Source: Nitrospirota bacterium (lineage in GTDB: Bacteria > Nitrospirota > Thermodesulfovibrionia > Thermodesulfovibrionales > JdFR-88). From it: 64,000 nucleotides of DNA. The stretch is from positions 1 through 64,000 of the forward strand of contig JAJYJK010000005.1 of assembly GCA_021789555.1 (NCBI GenBank), written 5' to 3'. The position numbers and the translations under genes were made by a program. Below the pieces are notes generated by a model that was given only the letters and a program-made list of their open reading frames with translations, did no database searches and was not told the DNA's origin. Positions within the stretch are counted from its first letter, which is position 1. Each line of letters begins with the position of its first letter. Below, piece by piece: positions 25,378 through 31,862 of the stretch.

Positions 25378-26220
25378 ATGCTGAGCCTGCTCGCCCCCGC
25401 CAAGATCAACTGGTTCATCTTCATTCCGGGCAAGCGGGACGACGGTTATCATGAAATCCGCTCCCTCATGCAGCTCGTCGACCTCTCGGACCGGCTGACC
25501 TTCGAGTCCGCAGATTCCCTCTCGCTCGATTCGGACTGCCCGATACCAGCGGCCGAAAACATCGTCTGGAAGGCCGCCCTCCTCCTGAAAGAGCACACCG
25601 GGACCGAAAAAGGGGCCAGGATAACACTTAAAAAAACCATACCCTCGGAGGCGGGACTGGGAGGGGGCAGCTCGGATGCCGCGGCGACCCTCCTGGGGCT
25701 GGACCGGCTATGGGGGCTTGGCCTCCCGAGGGAGACGCTCTTGCGGCTCGGGGCGAGGCTCGGGTCGGACGTGCCTTTTTTTCTCGGCCCGCCGTGCTCC
25801 CTCGTCTCCGGCAGGGGGGAGCAGGCCTCGCCCGTCGGGCTGAAAAAACCGCTGGACCTGCTCCTGGTGAAACCTTCCTTCGGCGTGTCGACCGGCTGGG
25901 CATACCGCTCGCTTGCGCGCTTTAGCAGGTTGACAAAAGCCGAGGAGAATATTAAACTTTTTATTCGCGCCTTGAAGGATGGGGAGTTGGACCGGCTTGA
26001 GGGCCTGGGCGAAAACGACCTTGAGGCCGGGGTGCTCTCCGCCTATCCGGAAATAAGCCGCATAAAGGCCGCGCTCAGAAAACAAGGCGCCCTGTACGCA
26101 AGGATGAGCGGCAGCGGCTCGGCCGTCTTCGGCATCTTCCCGGACGGGCGGACGGCCAGGTCCGCCGCGGCAAGCATGGGTTGGTGGTGCATGACCGCCA
26201 AGACGGTTTGCGGGGCGTGA
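25378..26220 (+). CDS. ispE: 4-diphosphocytidyl-2-C-methyl-D-erythritol kinase
   Basis: 280 aa, GHMP kinase. It phosphorylates CDP-methylerythritol in the MEP isoprenoid pathway. Visible motifs are LLAPAKINWFIFIPGKRDDGYHEI at the N-terminus, the ATP-binding PSEAGLGGGSSDAAATLLGL (about residues 87-106), GSDVPFFL, and ARMSGSGSAVFGIF. A tRNA-Gln gene begins 3 bp after the stop. The run ispE, tRNA-Gln, prs, rplY, pth is a compact operon. Confidence 0.97.
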   Translation: MLSLLAPAKINWFIFIPGKRDDGYHEIRSLMQLVDLSDRLTFESADSLSLDSDCPIPAAENIVWKAALLLKEHTGTEKGARITLKKTIPSEAGLGGGSSDAAATLLGLDRLWGLGLPRETLLRLGARLGSDVPFFLGPPCSLVSGRGEQASPVGLKKPLDLLLVKPSFGVSTGWAYRSLARFSRLTKAEENIKLFIRALKDGELDRLEGLGENDLEAGVLSAYPEISRIKAALRKQGALYARMSGSGSAVFGIFPDGRTARSAAASMGWWCMTAKTVCGA

Positions 26221-26223
26221 AAA

Positions 26224-26298
26224 TGGGGCGTAGACAAACGGCAAGTCAGGAGATTTTGGATCTCCCATTTGGAGGTTCGAGTCCTCCCGCCCCAGCCA
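26224..26298 (+). tRNA. tRNA-Gln (anticodon TTG), CCA encoded
   Basis: A full cloverleaf can be drawn by eye. The acceptor is TGGGGCG/CGCCCCA, the D stem GAC/GTC and the anticodon stem GGAGA/TCTCC with loop TTTTGGA. The T arm is GGAGG-TTCGAGT-CCTCC, followed by discriminator G and an encoded CCA. The gene starts 3 bp after the ispE stop and lies 44 bp before prs, so it must be cut from an operon transcript shared with protein genes. Confidence 0.96.
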
Positions 26299-26342
26299 TT
26301 GTATTTGACGCAAAAAGATAACGCAATCAGGGGGTCGGGCTT

Positions 26343-27284
26343 ATGCCGGTCGGCATCAGATTGGTTTCTGGCAATTCACACAAGGCGCTTTCCCGCGCCA
26401 TATCGGGGCACTTGGAGGTGCCCGAGACCAGCTCCACCATCACCCGTTTCAGCGACGGGGAGATAATGCTGCAGATAACCGAGAACGTCAGGGGTTCGGA
26501 CGTCTTTGTCATCCAGTCCACCTGCACCCCGGTGAACGAGAACCTGATGGAGCTGCTGCTGATGCTGGACGCCCTGAAACGGGCCAGCGCGGGCAGGATC
26601 ACGGCCGTCATGCCCTATTACGGCTACGCCAGGCAGGACAGGAAGGTGCAGCCCAGGGTCCCCATCTCCTCGAAGCTGGTGGCGGACCTGATCACCGTCG
26701 CGGGCGCCAGCAGGCTGCTGGCGATGGACCTGCACGCCGGCCAGATACAGGGTTTTTTCAACATACCGGTCGACCACCTCTACGGCTCCCCGGTGATCTT
26801 CGATTACATAAAGCGCTGCGAGTTCAAGGACCTTGTCATCGTCTCCCCCGACGCCGGGGGCGTGGAGAGGGCCAGGAACTTCGCCAGGAGGCTGAAGGCC
26901 ACGATAGCGATAATAGACAAGCGGCGCGAGAGCGCCAACGTCTCGCAGGTCATGAACGTGGTCGGCGACGTGGAGGGCAGGGACGCGGTGATACTCGACG
27001 ACATGATAGACACTGCCGGCACGATCACGCAGGCCGCCCAGGCGCTGAAGGACAAGGGCGCCAGGAAGGTCTGCGCGGCCTGCACGCACGCGGTCCTCTC
27101 GGGCCCCGCCGTCGAGCGGATAAACGCCTCCGCCATCGAGGAGCTGATCGTCACCAATACTATCCCCCTCGACAGCAAACAGGGGCAGTGTCCGAAGCTG
27201 AAAGTGCTTTCGGTGGCGCCCCTTTTTGCCGAGGCGATAAAGAGGATCCATGAGGAGTCCTCAATAAGTTCCCTTTTTGTTTGA
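26343..27284 (+). CDS. prs: Ribose-phosphate pyrophosphokinase
   Basis: 313 aa. It makes PRPP from ribose 5-phosphate and ATP for nucleotide, histidine, tryptophan and NAD synthesis. Signatures are FSDGEIMLQITENVRG, the flexible loop YGYARQDRKVQPR, DLHAGQIQGFF, and the PRPP-binding loop VILDDMIDTAGTITQAA (about residues 218-234). It is full length. It sits between tRNA-Gln and rplY; the 3' end is 13 bp from the rplY start. Confidence 0.98.
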   Translation: MPVGIRLVSGNSHKALSRAISGHLEVPETSSTITRFSDGEIMLQITENVRGSDVFVIQSTCTPVNENLMELLLMLDALKRASAGRITAVMPYYGYARQDRKVQPRVPISSKLVADLITVAGASRLLAMDLHAGQIQGFFNIPVDHLYGSPVIFDYIKRCEFKDLVIVSPDAGGVERARNFARRLKATIAIIDKRRESANVSQVMNVVGDVEGRDAVILDDMIDTAGTITQAAQALKDKGARKVCAACTHAVLSGPAVERINASAIEELIVTNTIPLDSKQGQCPKLKVLSVAPLFAEAIKRIHEESSISSLFV

Positions 27285-27297
27285 AGGAGGTAGCAAA

Positions 27298-27963
27298 GTG
27301 GAGAGGATAAGCATAAAGGCAGAAAAAAGAGAGGCCGCCGGCAAGGGGGTTGCCAGGTCTTTAAGGAGAAAGGGCATCATACCGGCAGTCCTTTACAGGG
27401 AGGGCTCGTCCCTTCCCATACAGCTCGACAAGGCCGAACTGGGGCGCTTCCTGCACCGTTCCGGCGGAGAGCAGGTGATCGTGAGCCTGGCCTTCCCCGG
27501 CGGCGACAACCGCCTGGCCCTGGTCAAGGACTATCAGGTGGACCCCGTCAACAGAGAGCTCCTTCATACGGATTTTTTCGAGGTCTCCCTTAAGGAGATG
27601 ATAAAGGTCGTCGCGGCCATCCGCGTCATGGGCGAGCCGATCGGGGTCAAGAGGGACGGGGGCGCGCTGCAGTACGGCATCTCCCAGATCGAGGTCGAGT
27701 GCCTGCCCGACAGCATCCCCGGCCACATCGAGGTGGATGTCTCGGGGCTTGCGGCCGGCCATTCCATTCACGTGCGCGATCTCAGCCTCCCCGAGGGGAT
27801 AAAGGTGCTGACCCCCTCCGAAGAGGTGGTGGCCCTCGTGGCTGCGCCTAAGGAGGAGGAAGTGGCCCCGGCCGCGCCGGTTGAGGAGGCCGCCGAGCCC
27901 GAGGTCATAAAGAAGGGCAAGGAAAAGGAAGAGGAAGAGGCGAAGGCGAAGCCCGAGAAATAG
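27298..27963 (+). CDS. rplY: 50S ribosomal protein L25/general stress protein Ctc
   Basis: 221 aa from the GTG that follows AAGGAGG at proper spacing; the track start lies in prs. This is the long (CTC/TL5) form: an N-terminal L25 5S-rRNA-binding domain (about residues 1-92, RKGIIPAVLYREGS...DFFEVSL) and a C-terminal beta domain (about 95-185). An acidic/lysine tail follows (EEAAEPEVIKKGKEKEEEEAKAK). It is 12 bp upstream of pth, the usual pairing. Confidence 0.96.
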   Translation: MERISIKAEKREAAGKGVARSLRRKGIIPAVLYREGSSLPIQLDKAELGRFLHRSGGEQVIVSLAFPGGDNRLALVKDYQVDPVNRELLHTDFFEVSLKEMIKVVAAIRVMGEPIGVKRDGGALQYGISQIEVECLPDSIPGHIEVDVSGLAAGHSIHVRDLSLPEGIKVLTPSEEVVALVAAPKEEEVAPAAPVEEAAEPEVIKKGKEKEEEEAKAKPEK

Positions 27964-27975
27964 GCAAATAATTTT

Positions 27976-28539
27976 GTGTGGGCCGTAGCCGGTCTTGGAA
28001 ACCCCGACAGCAAGCACTTAAAGACCCGCCACAACGCGGGCTTCATGGCGGCCGATGAACTGGCGGACCGCCTCGGGGCCCGGTGGCGGCCCGGCCCCGG
28101 CGGAAATCTTTCAGTCGCCCCGGCCCAAATCGCCGGCCAGGACGTGCTTTTGGTAAAACCACTCACCTACATGAATCTAAGCGGTGTCGCCGTGGGCCGC
28201 GTCCTCCGTGAAAAAAATATCGCCCCCGAAAACCTTATCGTCGTCCATGACGATATCGACCTGGAGACCGCGCGCATCAGGATAAGAAAAAACGGCTCCG
28301 CGGGCGGCCACAAGGGCGTGGACTCCATAATCAGGCAGACCGGCACGAGAAATTTTATCAGGGTGAAAATCGGCATCGGCCGGGACCCCTCCAAGCTGGC
28401 CGAGATCTATGTTTTGGAGAAGTTCAGGAAGGACGAGGTCCCGCTAATCGCCGAGGCCGTATCCGCGGCCGCCCAGGCCGTAATGGACATAATCACCGGG
28501 GGCGTGGAGACGGCGATGAACAGGTTCAATAAGAAATAG
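27976..28539 (+). CDS. pth: Peptidyl-tRNA hydrolase
   Basis: 187 aa. It frees tRNA from peptidyl-tRNAs released early by the ribosome. The GTG start gives MWAVAGLGNPDSKHLKTRHNAGF with the catalytic His in TRHNAGF; other motifs are VKPLTYMNLSG, VVHDDIDL with the catalytic Asp, and GSAGGHKGVDSI. It is the last gene of the ispE operon; a repeat/hairpin region follows the stop. Confidence 0.97.
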   Translation: MWAVAGLGNPDSKHLKTRHNAGFMAADELADRLGARWRPGPGGNLSVAPAQIAGQDVLLVKPLTYMNLSGVAVGRVLREKNIAPENLIVVHDDIDLETARIRIRKNGSAGGHKGVDSIIRQTGTRNFIRVKIGIGRDPSKLAEIYVLEKFRKDEVPLIAEAVSAAAQAVMDIITGGVETAMNRFNKK

Positions 28540-28542
28540 AAA

Positions 28543-28663
28543 CACCCCTCTCCCAACCCTACCTTTGCCCCAAAAAGCCTTTGGCTTTTCGCATAAAACC
28601 CTTGCGCGAACCTGTCTTTTGTGAAACCCTCTCCCTATTAAGGGAGAGGGTTGGGAGAGGGTG
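28543..28663. repeat. Long nested palindrome, family A (copy 2)
   Basis: About 120 bp. The outer arms CACCCCTCTCCCAACCCT and AGGGTTGGGAGAGGGTG are complementary. Inside are a second hairpin (AACCCTCTCCCT/AGGGAGAGGGTT) and a small AAAAGCC/GGCTTTT hairpin. It lies between the convergent pth and MgtE-like genes and may serve as a two-way terminator. Confidence 0.75.
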
Positions 28664-28677
28664 AACTTAATTTTCAT

Positions 28678-29958
28678 TCAAACGAACTTGTGTTTGAGAT
28701 TCATGATGTCGCGGTAGGGGACGACGCCCAGAATTCTCTCATGCTCATCTGTAATGGGGATTGCGCGGAAGCTGTAGCGCGAGAACATCTCGGATGCCTC
28801 GAGGAGGGTGTTTTCGGGGTTTAGGCTGATGACGTTTGCCGTCATTATCTCATCGAGCTTCTCATCCGGTTTTGCCTTCAGGACCTCTTTCAGGTCGACG
28901 ACGCCCAGCAGGGTGTCTTTTTCGCCGATGACGTAGAGGTACATGATCTCGTCCATGTCCCTTGCGATCTCGCGGAACTGGAGCATGACCTCGCCGGCCT
29001 TCATGCCGGGCGGCAGTTTGATGAAATGCGAGGTCGAGAAGTTTATGATTTTTTCCTCATGTCTTTCCAGCATGTACTCTATCTTCTGGACGTTCTCCCT
29101 GTCCATGAGTTTCATTATCTCATCGGCCTCGGCCGCCGGCAGTATGGCGAGGATATCGGCCGCCTGGGCCGGGGTCATGTCGTTTATGAGTTCGACGGCC
29201 CTTTCCTTCTTTATGGACGAGATGAGTTCCCTCTGGACCCTGGGCTCGATCTCCTCCAGGGTGTCCGAGGCGTGCTCGGTCTCGAGTTCATTGAAGATGG
29301 CGAGCCGCTGCTCCTTTGTAAGCTCCTCCAGGATGTCCGCCATGTCTACGGGGTGTATCTCCGGGAGTTTTTCCTTTAGGACCTTCAGCTTGACATTGCC
29401 CCTGAACCTGCCTATGTCCTCCGGCAGCGGCTGGACGTAGGACCAGGAGAGGGTCTCTTTTTTCAGCAGCGCGGTGTCGCCGAAGAGCAGTTTCATGACG
29501 GGTTTCAGATGGAGTCTCTTGAAGAGGGCGTACCGGCTGAAATCCACGTCCGTCACGTAGAGGATGTGGTTCCGGAGGACGAGCTTTACATCGTAGACAA
29601 CGTCCACCTCGTTGTCATCCATATCTAGGACTTTCTTGTCGAGGATATGGTCGTCCAGGAGCACCTGGGAGGGGTCCGGTTCGCCTTCGTACCGCTCCAT
29701 GGATTCGAGGGTGACGACGATGCGGCGCGGGGTGACCTCCGCCACCTTCGCCCAGGGTATGAGGAGGGGCTTTTCGCCAAAAGGCCTCTTGACGATGAAA
29801 TGGGTCACCACGGGCAGCTTTTCGTCCCCCCGGATGGCGACGTCCTTCAGCTTTCCTATCTTCTTGCCGTCCCGGTTAAAGACCTTCGAGCCGATGATGT
29901 CGGAGAGGAAATATACGGCCTCGACCAGTTCCTGTTTTTTCTCCGTGATGGTGTTCAT
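28678..29958 (-). CDS. Cytosolic PRC-barrel/MgtE-N/CBS protein, sensor partner of the transporter
   Basis: 426 aa, no transmembrane segment. Two PRC-barrel-like domains (about residues 15-80 and 95-155) are followed by an MgtE_N helical domain. That domain spans about 185-290 and contains the superhelix pattern HPVDMADILEELTKEQRLAIF...MTPAQAADILAILP. A CBS pair ends the protein (about 300-426, VMLQFREIARDMDEIMYLYVI and TLLEASEMFSRYSFRAIPI). In MgtE, the N and CBS domains bind Mg2+ and gate the channel; here the channel is missing. It is the last gene of an operon with an Nramp-related transporter, so it may gate that transporter instead. This role is inference. Confidence 0.85.
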   Translation of the reverse strand: MNTITEKKQELVEAVYFLSDIIGSKVFNRDGKKIGKLKDVAIRGDEKLPVVTHFIVKRPFGEKPLLIPWAKVAEVTPRRIVVTLESMERYEGEPDPSQVLLDDHILDKKVLDMDDNEVDVVYDVKLVLRNHILYVTDVDFSRYALFKRLHLKPVMKLLFGDTALLKKETLSWSYVQPLPEDIGRFRGNVKLKVLKEKLPEIHPVDMADILEELTKEQRLAIFNELETEHASDTLEEIEPRVQRELISSIKKERAVELINDMTPAQAADILAILPAAEADEIMKLMDRENVQKIEYMLERHEEKIINFSTSHFIKLPPGMKAGEVMLQFREIARDMDEIMYLYVIGEKDTLLGVVDLKEVLKAKPDEKLDEIMTANVISLNPENTLLEASEMFSRYSFRAIPITDEHERILGVVPYRDIMNLKHKFV

Positions 29959-29971
29959 GCGTTTTCTCCGA

Positions 29972-30148
29972 TCACTTAAGCAGGGTCACGAATTTATAAA
30001 ACGACAGGCCGATGAGACAGATAAGATAGAGCCTCAGGGCGAAGAGCGCCAGTTTTACCCCACCGGACATCTCTATGCCGGGGGTCCTGTATTTATCGTT
30101 TATCTCGCGGACCTTCGCGTAGCTGTTGCTGAAGATGTTCCTGAGCAT
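29972..30148 (-). CDS. Small membrane protein (58 aa) of the transporter operon
   Basis: Below the ORF-track limit. The reading is MLRNIFSNSYAKVREINDKYRTPGIEMSGGVKLALFALRLYLICLIGLSFYKFVTLLK, shown here only to describe its shape: a soluble N-terminal half and one transmembrane helix (about residues 33-55). An AAGGGGG site lies 6 nt upstream. Gaps are 18 bp to the transporter gene and 13 bp to the MgtE-N/CBS gene, so all three are co-transcribed. It may be a small subunit or membrane anchor linking the two; no family is recognised. Confidence 0.7.
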   Translation of the reverse strand: MLRNIFSNSYAKVREINDKYRTPGIEMSGGVKLALFALRLYLICLIGLSFYKFVTLLK

Positions 30149-30166
30149 TTTTGGCCCCCTTTAATA

Positions 30167-31438
30167 TTATTTAAACATATTCGGAAACAGCGTACTAATG
30201 CCGTACATCGTCGAGAGCAAAATGATTACGGCGACGATGCCTATATTAACGATGTTCTGCCAGCGCGTATTGACGCTCTCGCCCATCGTTTTTTTGTCGT
30301 TCAAAAGCAGTATCAGAAACACCAGGGCCGCGGGAAGCAGGGTGGTGGCGATAACCTGGACGAAGAGGGTGATCAACACAAGCGGCGCCCGGGGTATCAG
30401 CACGACGGTGCCGGCAAGCATCAGATCGAAGAAATAATAGGCATAGAACCAGGGGGCCTCCTTGACCTTGTTGTTCAGGGAATGCGCCCATCCGAAGATC
30501 TCCCCGAAGGCCCAGGAACTCGCCAGCGAGATGCAGATCGCCCCCAGCAGTCCGGCGTCAAAAAGGCCGATTGCTATCAATGTGCCTATTACCCGGCTTG
30601 TGGGCATGATGCTGGTGGCCGCCACCGCGGCGTCATTTACGGGCTGGCCGTAGAGCAGCTTGCCGGTGACGATTATCAGGACCATCGCCACGACAACCGT
30701 GAAGACCGAGCCGATGGCGGTGTCGATTTTTCCAAATGCGATGTCCTTCTCATGCAATCCCTTGTCCACGACCGAGCTCTGCTGGAAAAAAAGCATCCAG
30801 GGCGCTATTGTAGTGCCGATATTTGCCATCAGGAGGAAAAAGAGGTCGTTCGTGAACCCGCCGGGCGGGAAATGCGGCACCACACTGTTATAGAGGATAT
30901 CCTTGACAGCAGGATGGACCATGAAAGCCGCCGGGATATATATGAGGTTGATCCCAACGAACAGAAGCGCGATCTTCTCCCATGTCCAGTAGCGGCCGCT
31001 GAATATCATGGCCCCCATGACGAGCCATACGACCGCGATCGTCAGGAGCCGGGGGACGTGGAAGATGCTCATGGCCGCAGTCATCCCTATGAACTCGGTT
31101 ATCATGGTGAGCCAGTCGGTCAGCACAAGATCCAGCAGCGAGAACCAGCCCCAGAACCGGCCGAACGCGGAGAAAATCGCCTCGGCGTGGCCGCGCTTCG
31201 TGACCGCGCCCAGGCGGACCGTCATCTCCTGGACGTAATAGGCCACCGGGCCGAGAAGGACAAGAAACCAAAGGAGGTGCAGCCCGTATTTGGCGCCGGT
31301 TGCCGTGTAGGTGGTTATGCCGCCCGCGTCGTTGTCGGCGACCATCACGATTATGCCGGGGCCGGCCGCAAGCAGAAAGAGCCGCACGGCTTTCAGCCAC
31401 CTGCGATATATGTAATAAGTCCTTGTGAAGATATTCAT
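30167..31438 (-). CDS. Nramp-family divalent metal transporter, non-canonical (NRMT-like)
   Basis: 423 aa from the ATG (MNIFTRTYY) with GGAG upstream; about 11 transmembrane helices. The helix-1 metal site reads NDAGGITTY where classical Nramp has DPGN. The helix-6 site reads TTIAPWM where classical Nramp has MPH. Thus the Asp is kept, the Asn becomes Gly and the metal-binding Met becomes Ala. These are the changes described for Nramp-related Mg2+ transporters (NRMT), which have lost selectivity for transition metals. Substrate Mg2+ is therefore likely, but not proven. The neighbouring MgtE-N/CBS protein fits Mg2+ too. Confidence 0.85.
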   Translation of the reverse strand: MNIFTRTYYIYRRWLKAVRLFLLAAGPGIIVMVADNDAGGITTYTATGAKYGLHLLWFLVLLGPVAYYVQEMTVRLGAVTKRGHAEAIFSAFGRFWGWFSLLDLVLTDWLTMITEFIGMTAAMSIFHVPRLLTIAVVWLVMGAMIFSGRYWTWEKIALLFVGINLIYIPAAFMVHPAVKDILYNSVVPHFPPGGFTNDLFFLLMANIGTTIAPWMLFFQQSSVVDKGLHEKDIAFGKIDTAIGSVFTVVVAMVLIIVTGKLLYGQPVNDAAVAATSIMPTSRVIGTLIAIGLFDAGLLGAICISLASSWAFGEIFGWAHSLNNKVKEAPWFYAYYFFDLMLAGTVVLIPRAPLVLITLFVQVIATTLLPAALVFLILLLNDKKTMGESVNTRWQNIVNIGIVAVIILLSTMYGISTLFPNMFK

Positions 31439-31683
31439 TACACGTCGCTCCACTTCAAGAATTGCTTGATAACGCAAGGTAAAAAAGGCCGGCAAAAAAA
31501 CGGGTTTTAGCGGGGATGGGGACTGCCGTTCAGGAGACGGAGATTATCAGGGGAGATTCAGTACAGAGGTGAGGAATGGACTCCGCCCCATCGTTTTTTT
31601 GCCTTTTTGCCCGCTACTATGACTACTTGGGCCGCCATCCATCCACATCACCTCCTTCAAACACAGAAATAAAGCGCGGGTTC
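31439..31683 (-). promoter_or_regulatory. Long 5' leader of the transporter operon
   Basis: From the predicted start of transcription near 31683 to the transporter ATG is about 245 nt, far longer than other leaders here. It holds a 31-aa ORF with a perfect ribosome site and several short complementary segments. I could not match it to M-box or yybP-ykoY riboswitch consensus. RNA-based or leader-peptide control of the transporter is possible. Confidence 0.45.
31547..31642 (-). CDS. Possible leader peptide (31 aa)
   Basis: An AAGGAGG site 8 nt before ATG opens MDGGPSSHSSGQKGKKTMGR..., ending SVLNLP. It lies in the long leader, 108 nt upstream of the transporter gene. The ribosome site is better than that of the transporter itself. 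No resemblance to known leader peptides was seen; it could be chance. Confidence 0.4.
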   Translation of the reverse strand: MDGGPSSHSSGQKGKKTMGRSPFLTSVLNLP

Positions 31684-31689
31684 CGAAAA

Positions 31690-31719
31690 AGTATAAAAAC
31701 AGGGAAACGAGTATGTCAA
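31690..31719 (-). promoter_or_regulatory. Consensus sigma-70 promoter of the transporter operon
   Basis: On the minus strand TTGACA (31714-31719) and TATACT (31690-31695) are 18 bp apart, one of the best promoter matches in the window. It drives the long leader and the three-gene operon. Confidence 0.75.
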
Positions 31720-31734
31720 TAAAAAAATAGCGGA

Positions 31735-31862
31735 TTTCCCGCCCACCCGCCCTTTTTATTCGGGGCTCCGCCCCAGCCCACCCTTAACCCACCCCTTTGC
31801 AAAGAGATGCCCTGTTTGAAACCCTCTCCCTTAAGTTAGAGGGTTTCAATGGGAGAGGGTGT
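31735..31862. repeat. Composite repeat: family C copy 1 and family A copy 3
   Basis: TTCCCGCCCACCCGCCCTTT, then a GGGGCTCCGCCCC palindrome (family C, also near 40780 and 51998). After it come ACCCACCC motifs and GAAACCCTCTCCC...GAGGGTTTC with GGGAGAGGGTG (family A). The right end runs into the last codons of the RND gene. It fills the gap between the two operons. Confidence 0.65.

Noticed and set aside
23689-25596. 635-aa ORF antisense to the TPR gene
   Set aside because: It mirrors the TPR repeats in the opposite frame, has no ribosome site, and the sense protein has a signal peptide and clear repeats.
29612-31510. 632-aa plus-strand ORF opposite the transporter operon
   Set aside because: His/Asp/Gly-rich shadow of GC-rich genes on the minus strand; no recognisable domain.
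31439-31683. M-box or yybP-ykoY riboswitch in the transporter leader
   Set aside because: Position and length fit, but I could not find the conserved core segments of either class.
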